From Paraconiothyrium sp. Pb-2020 (Eukaryota; Ascomycota; Dothideomycetes; Pleosporales; Didymosphaeriaceae): a stretch of DNA of 64,000 bases. The stretch is from positions 2,294,001-2,358,000 of the forward strand of contig JAJUBI010000002.1 in the NCBI GenBank assembly GCA_022419385.1, given 5' to 3'. Below, piece after piece: positions 22,464-33,555 of the stretch. Made by a program: the position numbers and the translations under genes. The notes under the pieces were generated by a model. The model was not told where the DNA came from, ran no database searches, and saw only the letters and a list, made by a program, of their open reading frames with translations. Position 1 is the first letter of the stretch; the number at the start of each line of letters is the position of its first letter.

Positions 22464-22873
22464 GTCGGCAGCGCGCTCTGTGCGACGGGGGCAGCTCAGG
22501 CGGAGCGGGCAGGGCAGCGAGGGTCGGGCGGCGGAGGTGCGAGTGTCGTGCGAGCGTGAGTGTGGTGCTCGCAGGCGAGGCGCTGTGGCGCTCAAATAGC
22601 GACTGCAGCAGAAAGCTCGCGGCCGATGTTCGGCGCGCGCATGGCGGCGGTCCTCGTGCTGGGCGGGCGCTGTGGCGGGGAAGTGGCGGCCCCTGCGAGT
22701 GCGGCCTGCTGCTGACGCTCGCGCGCGCCCTCGTTCGCTGCGACGAGCCCCGCAGCGTTTCCGCCTCCACCCGCGTCCGTCAGCACCCAACACGCGCCCT
22801 CCGATTGGCCCCGTCGGTCAGCCATTCCTATCCTACGCTGGCCGACCCGTCGCCGGCCTGCACTGCGCGCCTG
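22464..22873. promoter_or_regulatory. GC-rich LEU1 upstream region
   Basis: 410 bp between the ALG7 stop and the LEU1 start, both on the minus strand. Very GC-rich with open frames on both strands that show no family similarity. I did not find a clear Leu3 or Gcn4 site by eye. Confidence 0.4.
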
Positions 22874-24396
22874 CTACCAATTGTCTGCCGTGAACACAAG
22901 CAGCGCCATGCGGTGCCGTACAAGTAGTCCCAGCACCCCGACTGCCGTCTGAAACGCCAATAGGCCCAGCGCAAGGCGGTCCTCCCGCATCGGCCCAAAC
23001 CACACCAACCACAGGTTGATGAGCGTGAAATTGGACGACGACACCACCTGCCCGTTTTCGTCCGTCTCAACGTCGAGCAGCCGAAGTCGGTGCAGCAGCT
23101 TCAGGCTCGCCGCGACCGGGCGCCCAAGAGGCTTCTTGAACTCGACGCGCGAGCATTCAAGAAGGCCGGTCCGTGCATTGAAGTGCGGAAGCCGATGTCG
23201 GGGGCATGGTACAATGTGGAACAGCTGTGGAGCCGAGTAGATGAAGTTGAACCCTTGGGGTAATAGCAGTAGGATCAATGTCTTGCTGAAGTGGCCCAGG
23301 ATGCCGTCAACGGCGAAGACCATTCCTGCGAAGTAGCAGTACGTGTCCCCGACGAATACCTTGGCTGGGAACCAGTTGTGCTTCAGAAGCGCAACTGACA
23401 CGCCAATGAACGGCAACAAGAGGTAGAGGGAGAACAAATGTGAGTCTGTCGCAGGGTGCGGATACGCTGTGAACGGCGACAGGTACAGTACGTCGTTGGC
23501 CACAATCAGCACGGCAATGACCAGTGACTGGGCCACCTCGATGCCGTTGATGCCAGCAAGAATGTTGATACTGTTCGAGGAGAAGATGGAGAGCAGTGCC
23601 ATGTATGCGTAGTACAGCCAGCCTGCAATTGTTAGCACCGTCCCACAACCGTCACCCGTCACGCACCAAGATCGAACAGCTCTCCGAGATACCGTCTTAG
23701 TGGTATCGGGACCACCATCTGAGTGACACCAAAGTCCACAAAGTAGACGATGAGCATCGGGATGGCAGCGACGGCCGGGATGAACACCTTATGCCGCCAT
23801 CTGATGTCGAACAGGTCATCGCCGATACCCAAGAGAACGATGGTCTGCAACGAAAGAATCGCAGAGAGATACGACGCGAGCTACATCACCGTCAGCCAGT
23901 GAGCGATTGATACGGAGCGGAGCGCGCCACTTTGTTGTGAGGGAATCGGTGCAGTAGCCTTCCCGTCTCAACCTCTTCTAGCTCTTTCATGACCTCGCGA
24001 TTACCGCCGCCTGACGTTGCAACGACGATGTCTTTGTAGAACGGCCACGGGATGAAGGTTATTATCGTAAAGAGATACACCATGGCACACACGGCGCCCA
24101 TAGTTTCCGGGCTGGGTCATGTGAGCAGCGTTTACATTTCGAGGCAGCGGTGGGTGGTCGCACATCTCCGTCTGTTTAAGTTTGCACAGATCCTTGCCTT
24201 TGAATCCCCGCCGCATGAAGGCATTCCCGAGCCATCGTATGAGTGCATAGCAGGAGGCGAACGCGAGGCAGCTGAAAGCAATCGACGCGATCAGTGGCTC
24301 GCCTTCGCCCGTGAACGTGTTCAACAGCACGCCCACGGCCGCCAAGGAGAGAGAGAGCAGCGAATACGCCTCGGTCCAACTAAGGGCGGTCGACAT
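22874..24396 (-). CDS. ALG7: UDP-GlcNAc:dolichyl-phosphate GlcNAc-1-phosphate transferase
   Basis: An ER membrane enzyme that starts the dolichol-linked N-glycan precursor and is the tunicamycin target; 458 aa. Exons are 24396-24164, 24111-23931, 23880-23667 and 23622-22874. The protein is a multi-pass membrane protein with about ten hydrophobic segments. Family blocks are EIPETMGAVCAMVYL at the first join, IGIGDDLFDIRWRHK-type sequence in exon 3, NSINILAGINGIEVAQS, and FVGDTYCYFAGMVFAVDGILGHFSKT with the catalytic acidic residues; then PQLFHIVPCPRHRLP. All four phases close. The gene shares a short divergent promoter with SEH1. Confidence 0.96.
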
Positions 24397-24603
24397 AGCG
24401 ACGGGTGCCCGGCAACCCCAGTAAGCAGTATACACAAGAACGGAAGATCGGAAAGGAGCGTCTGGCTGCACAAACTGGCAAGTTTTTCAGCGTCTGGGTG
24501 TCGCGTCGTTGTTGTTGAAGCCACCTTTGCTGAGGCTCTACGTTTCGTAAGCTCCACCTAAACCCAAAACGAGCTGCCGCCGCGCCCGCTTCGAGCAAGC
24601 AAG
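24397..24603. promoter_or_regulatory. Bidirectional ALG7/SEH1 promoter
   Basis: Only 207 bp separate the two start codons (24396 and 24604), so the promoters must overlap. If SEH1 really starts at 24973, the gap is 576 bp. Confidence 0.6.
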
Positions 24604-26363
24604 ATGGACCAACACGCGACCACCGAGCACGATCCCATCCAGCTCTCGCTCGACGCAGTGACGCGTAGACTCCATCGCCCGGCTTTTCTGTCCAACCTGA
24701 CGCCGTCGCGCCTGCCGTCGTGCGCAGCATCAGACTCCAGCTTGTCGCCCGGCGAGGCCCCAAACGCCCCACACCACCCCGAGGCACGGTCCCATCATCG
24801 CGGCCATTCTCATTTGAACATTGTCACGCTGGACGATGCTGTAGAACAAGCCGACTTGGTATTGCCGCTGCTACAGGAACCCTCTGCTGACGGGAGCACC
24901 TCCGCCATTGACGCAAACGTCCAGCACTACCTCCAGGCTGGATTTTGGGGTGCCAGAGACGCCTACTCCAAGATGGCATCCGCCGGCTTTCAGACATTTG
25001 CCCACGGCCATCAGGACCTGGTGCTCGCCGTCGATTTTAATTATTTTGGTACGCGCATGGTGACCGCCAGTTCAGATCACCGTCTCAAGGTTTGGGATAA
25101 GAAGGAAGAGTCTTGGTCGCTTGTAGAGAGCTGGAAGGCGCACGATGCTGAGATTGTCGATGTAAGTGGTACCATATCTGCCTACCCCTGGCTGGAACCC
25201 TGGCAGCTGCACAGCCGTTTTGCCACACCGTATCGTAGGATTCGCGATGGCGTAGGCTACTGTGTTAGCCTAAAAATTGGTGCTACAGAGTATTGGCCGT
25301 GTATAGACCTTTCGGTATACCACACGTGTCCATCGGTCTGACACCACTTAGGTCAAATGGAATGGCCCTTTCATGGGTGAGGTCGTCGGCAGCATTGGAG
25401 AGGATGGCCGCTGCAAGCTCTGGCAGGAGGATGTAACCGAAGTACCCATGTCGGGCAATCGCTTCAAGCTCATCACAAATCTCGCATCACAGACTCACGC
25501 CCCGTTCATGTCCTTGGACTTCAAGAACATCATGCAGGAAACATGGCTCGCACTCATCACCCGGGATGGTCTGCTCCTCGTATACGAACCCACTGACCAG
25601 AGCAATCTCAATGAATGGGGCATCATAGCCGAGACCTGGGTGTGTGGAAATAATCCTCCTGAGCGCCAAGAAGAGGTCGGCTTTAAGGTTGCATTTCACA
25701 AGGAAAAACTTCCCTGCTGGACAGCCATAATGGCAGGTCTGGATCGCAAGTCCATTGGGCTAGCTGTGGCGGCCATGAACAAGGTCCTCGTCTTCAGAAC
25801 TGACAAAACCAAGCGTTTCTTCAAGGTCGCAGAGCTCGAAGGTGCGAGACAGATTATACGAGACGTGGCCTGGGCGAATGGTTCTATGAGGGGCTATGAT
25901 GTCCTTGCCACCGCTAGTAAGGATGGCGCTATACGCATTTATGAGCTGTCTACGCCTCGTTCTGATAAGGTCTCCAGTACCGGGGCACCGACTACGGCTG
26001 CCGTAGACACCATTTCATCCCCTCAACTGAGCAAATCTCGGGCCCCTTCTGGAATCGGAGCAGGTTTAGCTAGCGCATCAAAAGGCCCCGAGCCAGCTCA
26101 GGACTACGAGCAAGGCCCTGGCCGTATCACGCAGGCAGTGAAGCTTGTGGACGAACTCAACAGCCACCAAGGTGCCGTTTGGCGGGTGGCTTTTTCACAG
26201 ATGGGTGAGTAGTGCACTTTCGTTCATACGTCAGGGATTTTGACATAACATAGGTGATCTTCTTGTTTCAACCGGCGACGACGCTGCGATCCGCACCTGG
26301 AAGAAGGCCGTCAACGGACATTGGCTTGAATACTCAGAGATCGGAACGTCAGGCGACAATTAA
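24604..26363 (+). CDS. SEH1: WD40 nucleoporin/SEA-complex protein Seh1, with N-terminal extension
   Basis: A beta-propeller subunit of the Nup84 Y-complex and of the SEA (GATOR2-like) complex. Exons are 24604-25161, 25352-26204 and 26254-26363, 506 aa. The conserved protein starts at MASAGFQTFAHGHQDLV (ATG 24973, residue 124), followed by DFNYFGTRMVTASSDHRLKVWD, VKWNGPFMGEVVGSIGEDGRCKLW and the last repeat LLVSTGDDAAIRTWKKAVNGHW. A 123-codon in-frame extension lies upstream with C/G-rich third positions, no stop, and its own good ATG. I kept it because its codon use looks coding. Family length (about 350-380 aa) argues for 24973. Residues around 300-345 (Ser/Ala/Pro-rich) form an insert between blades. 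Confidence 0.9.
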
Positions 26364-26941
26364 TTCCTCGAGGAAAATACGTGTCCTCTGTTCCCATGTG
26401 CGGCGACATATTTGGTAGGCTTTTGAATATTTCCGGGCTCAGGCATACTGGCGTGGCGTTTTCACTTGGAGTTCAGTTTGACCACGACTTCCACCGTACG
26501 TTGGAGTCACATCACGATAGATACCCTTTGACCATCGTCGGACATCCCACAGTTTCCACACAATTCGGTGGGACTATTGTACATTTTCAAGCCTGAGTTA
26601 TGATCCGTGGCACGACATGGACGACTTGGTCGCCATTCACGATGCTCGTAATCAAGTTCAATCTCGCAACTACTACTACGGTTGTGCATAAGAGTTAATC
26701 ATTGGGTGGCTTATCTACGGGCCTGACAGTCAAAAGCAATGGCCCAGTTTAAGATATGTGTTTTGCGTCACTCCGCATTCCTGAAGGTTATTCCGTCACT
26801 ATGTCAGCCACACACATTCCAACCATCCACGTCCGTTATCAGTTTCAGCCAAAATACTACTATATTTTAGTCGACTCCTGATGCTCCATAGAATCATCTC
26901 TCGTATACTTCTTGCTCTCTGTTCATCACCTGAGGGAGGAT
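26364..26941. other. Intergenic, nothing recognised
   Basis: 3' flank of SEH1 and 5' flank of the next gene. Small ORFs on both strands lack coding character. Confidence 0.5.
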
Positions 26942-28696
26942 ATGCCTTTTCTCGGCCGCCGGCAGGCTCCTGCGAAAGAAGAGATGATAACTGCACAATT
27001 CCCCAACCCGAAAAGCACTCGTATCTCGCCCGGCAACGTCTCCATATCTAACTACCGTACCCCCGCGACACTCGAGGAAGCCCTATCGCTCGCCCCCACG
27101 CCACCGCGCACACCGCCACGGGTCTTGCACAGCGAGACCAGCCCCGCTAGGTCCAATGAATCTAGACACCCACTCGATCGTTCGCAGTCTTCGGAGTATT
27201 TTCTCGAGATCAAAAGGAGCCCCGCTCCGAAAGCACCCATAAGTAGGAAGTCAGCGTGGGGCCGGACCATCCGCACGGAGGCACCAGGGGAGGATGCATT
27301 TGAAAGCGATGCCTTCGCAGTGGAAATGCCCACGACCCGCGAACCCATTCTCGACATCCCCAAAGAAGCGTCTGTCTTTAGAGCTAAGATCCCATCTCCA
27401 TCAAAGGCGCAGGTTGATGCATACCAGACATACAAGTATAAGGCGCAGCAGGTCCGTGAGCGTAACAGCAACGAGGGTGTGAAGGTGCCCAGTAAGATCG
27501 TGTCATATGATTACGCCTACTCCAAGAAGAAGGGACAGCCCGAGACTGCACCGTTGCATGTAGATCTGACACCACCCGACAGTCCGCCACAGTTGTCGCC
27601 AGCGGGTTCGTTCCCGGCCAGCCCGCCCATTGCGCAACATGCATGGGCGACATCAGCGGCCGCACAGCAACCGCGCAAACAGCACCTATTTGGCTCGCAT
27701 GTCCAAGGTCCTCGCTCAATCAGCGACACGAACAGCTTCTCTTTCGCCAACAAGCCTGTAAGCTTGGGTAGTAATACATCCTCAACGTTGCACCCACGCT
27801 TTCAACACGGCGATCCCAAAAGCGCCTTGCACTCTCCGTCTGGCAACCTGCCCAAGATCAAAGTACGCATCGTACCTAAGAATACCGCTCCTCAGCCTCA
27901 ACCCCATAATCCAACGCATCATGACCTCCCGCAGAAAGAGCCCTGGTGGACGCTCTACAACCGCTCGCCGCAAACCTCCTCCACTGTAAGCTCGCGCTCC
28001 AGCTCCCCCGAGAAGAGCATGCGCTTTGCATATACTACGAGCGCAAGTGAGCAAGTCAAGGCGACGAACGACGCCGTCTTTGGTTTCGCCACCGATTCGA
28101 TCAAAGGTACAGCAGCGCCACGACCGGCTAAAAGAACGTTCGCCGAAATCCTCAAGGACCGGGAGAAGAAGAAGGTCGAGCAAAAACGGACGCTGGCGAG
28201 CCGCTGGGCCTGGCTGCGTCCCGCAGGCCCGCGAGTTGCAAAGCCGGCGCCTTCTGCTATTCCCACACCCGCTCTGAAGCCAGCATCTGAATACGTTGAC
28301 CCTTTTGTGAAGCACGCGATACTGCCACTCACAATCCCCGCGACCTCGCGCCCGGCGTCTCCGCAGAAGACCACTCGTACTACTCCTCTCGCGATGGGGC
28401 CAACGTCTAAAGTCAAATTCGAGTCGGGATTTGCTCAGATCACGAGTTTCTTCAGCCTGCTTGTAAAGGCTTGCTTGATCCTCTATGCGCTGATAGCGGT
28501 ATACTTTGTTCTGGACGCCGTTCGGGAGGCATTTCACGCTCTGGGGGCGCCATTCCGGTTGTTCAAAATCGGGGGCAAGTACGTTTGGGTCGGGGGGTTG
28601 TGGGCTGCGAAGTGGATTGCGAAGGGCTGGGACAAATGGGGTTTCAAGATTGCGCTGAAGGGAGGTTGGAAGAGTTTGGCCAAGCGGTGGTGGTAG
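26942..28696 (+). CDS. Unidentified protein with one C-terminal membrane segment
   Basis: An intronless frame, 584 aa, from the first ATG (MPFLGRRQ). I do not recognise the family. Residues 1-490 are Pro/Ser/Thr-rich and probably disordered, with many SP/TP sites and a charged helix (FAEILKDREKKKVEQKR) near residue 415. A single membrane segment (FFSLLVKACLILYALIAVYFVL) lies near 500-520. The last 60 residues are a Trp/Lys/Gly-rich amphipathic tail with repeated K-W/K-G-W-type units, ending WKSLAKRWW. This suggests a tail-proximal membrane anchor with the long region in the cytosol or nucleoplasm and a membrane-hugging C-terminus. A role in an ER or nuclear envelope process is possible but not shown. 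Confidence 0.7.
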   Translation: MPFLGRRQAPAKEEMITAQFPNPKSTRISPGNVSISNYRTPATLEEALSLAPTPPRTPPRVLHSETSPARSNESRHPLDRSQSSEYFLEIKRSPAPKAPISRKSAWGRTIRTEAPGEDAFESDAFAVEMPTTREPILDIPKEASVFRAKIPSPSKAQVDAYQTYKYKAQQVRERNSNEGVKVPSKIVSYDYAYSKKKGQPETAPLHVDLTPPDSPPQLSPAGSFPASPPIAQHAWATSAAAQQPRKQHLFGSHVQGPRSISDTNSFSFANKPVSLGSNTSSTLHPRFQHGDPKSALHSPSGNLPKIKVRIVPKNTAPQPQPHNPTHHDLPQKEPWWTLYNRSPQTSSTVSSRSSSPEKSMRFAYTTSASEQVKATNDAVFGFATDSIKGTAAPRPAKRTFAEILKDREKKKVEQKRTLASRWAWLRPAGPRVAKPAPSAIPTPALKPASEYVDPFVKHAILPLTIPATSRPASPQKTTRTTPLAMGPTSKVKFESGFAQITSFFSLLVKACLILYALIAVYFVLDAVREAFHALGAPFRLFKIGGKYVWVGGLWAAKWIAKGWDKWGFKIALKGGWKSLAKRWW

Positions 28697-29855
28697 TTGG
28701 CTTTGGAAGATAAGCACTTGGTGTTGGGCTGACATCAGGAAAATGACGAGTGAAGGTTAGGATTTTCTTAACTGGCTATGCATTACTTAGACTCGATGAA
28801 CTCTTAGGTTGCAGCAACAGCACTTCACTATGCTCAGGTACAAAACGCTTCTTGGGTAATGGGAGATGTTCATTCCAGTACGTGTTCCCTTCAATTGCAT
28901 TGCGACTAGGTATAGCGTCGTGAGTCATAGCAGCGTTGGCGAGCGAATACTCAATGCCAAAATTAATTGCAACTAGCCTTCCGATATAGTGGTTTATATT
29001 CAGTGATTACCATAGTAGTCCAAAATTCGATTGGAGACAGAACGTCTCCAGGGCTCCAGCTTATTCAGAGGCACATCACATATCTATTCGCTCGCCAAGG
29101 CAGTCAGTCTTCAGCCTCCCATCGCTCTTGTGGTCAGGGTTCAATCAAGTCTGTGGTTTAAAAGACCCGAAAAGACGAGAACCTGATACCACTTTACCAT
29201 GCTGTAGTTATGTTTCATGGAAGACAAACGAGCTACCCTCACAATCCACCACGTCCGGAAAGAAATTTTGAAATGCTCGCTTTCTTTTGCGTTAAAATAG
29301 ATCAGGCAAAACGTGCAGCTTATGTGCATGCCCAGGAGACAATCTTCAATTATCTTCCTTACTCGGCCTCTACAATTGCCGACCAGCATAAGCACAACAG
29401 ACGAGTATCACTTCCCGTTTCTAACGATATTAACGGGGCTTCACAACATAGACAACAGTCCCACGACCATCAGCGCCAGCACATGGCCTGTGGTGGGGAG
29501 GAGCTGTCAACTGCTCCCACGACCGACCACCCGCATGCCTCCAGGCCTCTCATCCTAGGTATAGACCTTCCTATTCTTTAAATTCCGTGCTATTTTCTTC
29601 AAAGATCAAAGCCAAACTCCTTAAATTCCTCATATTAGAGTCGATTATATGCTGGCAGACTTCGAGCGGGCATGTTCCCGTACAGAGTCCCTACCCATGT
29701 ATAGAGCCCCGGACAAGATCAGCATATCAATCGAGAAAGATCTATGTTACACATTCTAGGTTCTCGTGGAGCCGACGAGAGCCTCACGTACGTGTCAGGA
29801 CGGTTCGAAACATCATCCCTTTATACAGTCATGAATCTTCACTCTTGAATTACCA
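28697..29855. other. 1.2-kb intergenic stretch, nothing recognised
   Basis: Both neighbours end here (convergent). ORFs up to 123 codons exist but none has similarity that I can name, and no RNA gene or repeat was seen. Confidence 0.5.
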
Positions 29856-30035
29856 CTACGCTGTGTCGACACTAGCCTCCTCGAACTGTTCACTCCTTCG
29901 CTGATGACCCTTGTAGTACCAACTGGCTGTTTCTATGATCTCGTCTTCGGTAGTCTTCTCGCTCCGTCGCTGATGTCCTTTGTAGTACCAATGCGCTGCA
30001 GGAATCCTCTCGTCCTGAGACCGTCGTTGGTTATC
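29856..30035 (-). repeat. Tandem C-terminal peptide repeat (23-codon period)
   Basis: Two copies of an 11-codon unit encode identical residues with several synonymous differences. A third unit retains only QRRS plus the acidic spacer. Amino-acid identity with base differences means the units diverged under selection on the protein, or were duplicated long ago. Confidence 0.8.
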
Positions 30036-31199
30036 CTCGTCACACTTCTGTAGGAGCTTGTCTACTTGATCTGAGATATCATGGAAAGGGAACTGTGTTC
30101 GGTTACCCGCTGTGCCTTGTCCGCCGAGGGCGGAATCCCCGAAGTACGCGAAGATTTGGTAAATGCCGTCACCGACCTGGACGGGCGCTACGAGAACGGC
30201 TCCGGGGTCGAGCTATAAGCCCAGTTAGCAACTGGCTACCATGGGTCAATGTCACCATGATCAATGTCACCACGACAATGGAACATTTGTGCAACTTGGA
30301 AACGGAAAGTGGACGAGCTTACTCACCTGCAGAGGTAGCGGCACAGTACCCTTGTACTCCGCGCTCTTCCACCCGTCCTTAGACTCGAACACACTCACGC
30401 CCGTAGCACTATTTGCAACTAGTAGCACCTTGTTTTCATATTTGTGTGGCAGATATATAGCATCGCTGGGAGTAAAGTTGTGGTTTCCGCTCACTGGCAC
30501 AACCATCGGGACGCCCTTCTTGGCGCGGGTGTCGAACTTCCACAACTCACCGCTTGCGTCACCATAGGCCAGTAAATCCCATCCGACAGTCGCAATGCCG
30601 GTCAGCCCCTTGTTGGTGCTGTTCATAGTAGCGGGCAGATACCACGGCGTGACCTTCTTCCCGTCTTTTGACACTTTAGTGAGTGTGCCGGGGAACGAGC
30701 CAACGACGAACATGTTACCAGCGGGATCGTAATCGACGTCCTGGAAGCCGCCATATTCTCCCTGCGAGGAAGCAGTAAGGTTAACACGGTAAACCTCCTT
30801 CTTCTGTTTTGCATCGTACGACACAAGCCAGCGGTCACCAGCGATGTTCGCGCCGTTGGTGGGAAACTCCAGGGGTCCGTTTGCGACAAGGGATACGCGG
30901 CCGGTCCGGATGTCGATGCTGACGCCGCCCATGTTGAGCAACGGATTGTGAGAGATACCCGGGAATTCGACGAGTTCATACTGCTGGGTGTAGGGATCGT
31001 AGATGCCGAGCGAAGCGTTCCAGAGCTGGCCGATGTAGAGCTTGCCGGTCTTGAAGTCGAAGTCTGCGTTCTCAGGGTAGAGTTGGTATTGACTGATTGT
31101 GAAGTCGCCCTGGAAAGGTGGTCGACGACTAGACTGTGATCTGGGGTGAGCGGTGACAGCCGTGGCTGCTAGTAACAAGGAACTCGTGGTAAGATGCAT
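29856..31199 (-). CDS. Secreted TRI14-like propeller protein with repeated dibasic peptide tail
   Basis: 409 aa in two exons (31199-30327 and 30212-29856), joined by a 114-bp intron at CAG|GTGAGT. The signal peptide is MHLTTSSLLLAATAVTA, followed by HPRSQSSRR. Residues about 30-330 resemble the TRI14/SMP-30-like secreted family: PENADFDFKTGKLYIGQLWNA, DIRTGRVSLVAN, QDVDYDPAGNMFVVG and YGDASGELWKFD. The last 60 residues are unusual: WYYKGHQRRSE occurs twice with a 23-residue period (bases 29988-29958 and 29921-29889), and a third partial unit (NQRRSQDE) lies just before. Each QRRS is followed by an acidic spacer. That layout fits Kex2-type processing. TRI14 itself is a virulence-associated gene of trichothecene producers; here no such pathway genes are nearby. 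An in-frame TTG upstream is not needed. Confidence 0.82.
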
Positions 31200-32229
31200 G
31201 TTGGATGTTAGCAAGTGAACCCTCCTAAACGTGCATTGTAGCTAATGCGGAATCGAGGACTCTTATACGGGTCCTTATTATGAATGATGTGTTTCGATGT
31301 CGTAGGCTATGCGGTGTATGTCAGCATGTGGGATTGATCTCGGGGTTTTTCCCTGGCACCTTGCAGAGAGCCACAGACTTATGCGCGCATATTTGGTTAG
31401 ATGAAATTCCGACGTGATCTGCTCTTTAGGTCTGTCGTGGTAGGACGGCCCTAGGACGGCCCTCCATAAAAGTTGCGTAGGACAAGAGAAACCAACACAC
31501 AAATCTTAAGCCAAGCTGTTGATGTAGCCCTTGAGCAAAAAGTATGATACTGGGCGGCGAGTAACGTTGTCATTGAATCTACATGTCGGTTGCTCAGACG
31601 TCGGGCCAAGCAATCTTATCCTCGGGCTAAGCCTCGGGCCCATTCAGCGCAGTGTACACTATCGGTAGCGCCCATCGACTACGTGACTATCGCTGTATTG
31701 AAATTTCCGGTTGCATATACTTTGTTTTATGACATCTCATCAGCCCATCTGTTGTAATCATGATGATCCCATAGGTCTAGCCATTTACTGCAATAGGTAG
31801 ACCAACCGTGGAATGGGAAACCGCATCATATTAGTGGGACGAGTAGACCAATCTTCTCTCACCGGACTTCGGTGACTACTAGTAAATGTTCACAGTGTCT
31901 CGGTCAGTGTTGGATGGCCTAGTCGCGAGCTGTCAGTAACGGAACATGAGATGACCGGACTGGGGCATCAAGAGTGGGGAAACAATCGATGGAAAAGATG
32001 AAAGTGCGGCATGATAACAATACTACGAATAGATGATACTATGGATATCAGAGATATCAGAGGTCTAAGGCTCACCGCTGTCCTAAACCTTGTTGAACTC
32101 CGACTACAATACCTCCACGCATCGTCCTAATGCACTGTGCTATGCAGAACTCAATCGCAGGCTATGCAGAGATACATACGCTTAAAAGAACAACCTTTTA
32201 CTAAGCGTCCGGAGAACAACTGCATCTCT
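31200..32229. other. 1-kb intergenic stretch, nothing recognised
   Basis: Upstream of the propeller gene and downstream of the HD-domain gene. A short direct duplication (CGGCCCTAGGACGGCCCT) occurs near 31446-31463. No coding signal. Confidence 0.5.
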
Positions 32230-33401
32230 TTAGGAGCCAATGGGTTTAGAATGCGGTTTAGTGTCCTCGGCCCACTTAGGTTCTTTCCCAAGGCCTTTCC
32301 ACAATTCCAGGCGCTCCCAGAGTAGCTGATCAGACCAGCTCTTGACCTCTGCAGAAAGTATCTTCTTGGTAACCCATGTGAACTCGCCGAGATCTACTTC
32401 GCCCTTGTGTTTGCGTTCATACTCGACCATCTGCGAGATAAGTTCCACCTTGTCCACATCGTGCACGAATTTGCTCTCTAGCGTCTCGCTATCCTCGTAC
32501 TCCTGCCAGATCGCCCTCACTTGTTGGCCGTTGATTCCGCCGTTGAACCTGCCCAGCAGGTTTGTGCAAATGTAATCCATGGTCTCCGACTCGCGCCTGC
32601 TCTTCTCGGCCTTAGATACGTTGTCGACGGGGGTGATGTCTCCGACAAGAGATTCCGCCATGTCGTGTATTAGCGCCATGCGGGTACACTTGGCGATGTC
32701 GAGCTTTGATGTGAGCGAGGCGGGTGCCATCATGGTGATTAAGGACATGCGATACATGTGGTCAGAGATGGACTCGCAGTTCTCGATACCGAAACGACGC
32801 CATCCTGCGCGTTTGGTTGTCTTGAGACGCTCGAGGAGGTGGAAGAAGGAGATGGGGGAGTAAGCGTCTTCGGTGTAGCGTAGCTTCTCATCGAATAGCA
32901 CTGAGGACATGTTAGCTCGAGAATCAGTTTGTATGTTCGTAGACATGTTGTGACTCTCGCCAGTCCAGAATTAGTGTTGAATCATGCCTTAGGTATGATT
33001 CTACATATAGGCTGAAAAAGGTGTCGCATACGGACAGCGCTCCCTGTTCACAACATACCACTCTCTACCGACCAGCGGCCCTCATTCTCCACTCCCTCCT
33101 TGTTCAGATTGCCAGCATCGGACTCGGAGAAGCCGTTGGTTTGCGTGGTCTCGTCGACGGTTCTGGGCCTGCCTTCGGTGGCACCGTTGGTCTTGCTGTT
33201 GGTCTGCGGGGCGGTTGGTGAAGTCGTCATGGTTCTTGAGAGTGTTCTATGAAGTCGTCCGACGAGTGAAGGAAAGTTACGAGAGCGAAGGCACAAGTAC
33301 GAAAGGTTTCGGCCGGATAGTAGAGGACGAGACTGCGCAAAGCCTGGGAACGCAGCTCGACCCAACCAAGGAAAATGTGATGACGGCGCCCGAGGCGGCA
33401 T
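32230..33401 (-). CDS. HD-domain 5'-deoxynucleotidase-like phosphohydrolase
   Basis: A metal-dependent phosphohydrolase of the HDDC2/YfbR type, which removes phosphate from deoxynucleoside monophosphates. Exons are 33401-33059 and 32900-32230, 337 aa; the 158-bp intron joins phase 1 to phase 1 and gives SVES-VLFDEKLRYTEDAY. Metal ligands fit His162 (SDHMYRM), His193-Asp194 (ALIHDMAES) and the later Asp in FVHDVDKVEL. Family sequence includes FFHLLERLKTTKRAGWRRFG. The leader from 33401 is Arg/Ser-rich and lacks acidic residues for 50 positions, suggesting a mitochondrial presequence; the ATG at 33230 (MTTSPTAP) would give a cytosolic form. If the intron is ignored, a shorter frame starts at 32946. 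Confidence 0.85.
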
Positions 33402-33555
33402 GTCGACAATCGATAACGGGCGCGCTAGACTCAGCACAGAAAGGCGCCTCGGCATTGTTTTGACCTCACAACTCCAGGTCGAAGATAAAGGTGCAGTGTG
33501 TGTAACACTTAATTTGTTCCAAGCGGGCACATATGGCCCTTTATATACCCCGATC

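Noticed and set aside
22293..22793. N-terminal extension of LEU1 upstream of the conserved start
   Set aside because: GC-rich, Arg/Ala-rich translation with no similarity to isopropylmalate isomerases; MPSAVK at 22463 is the conserved start.
27782..28735. 317-codon minus-strand ORF opposite the membrane-tailed protein
   Set aside because: Fully antisense to the 584-codon plus-strand frame, with Arg/Cys-rich shadow composition and no domain.
31200..32229. Possible UstYa-like maturation gene next to the repeat-tailed propeller protein
   Set aside because: No frame with HxxHC-type motifs or a membrane anchor was found on either strand here, so a full dikaritin-type cluster is not supported.
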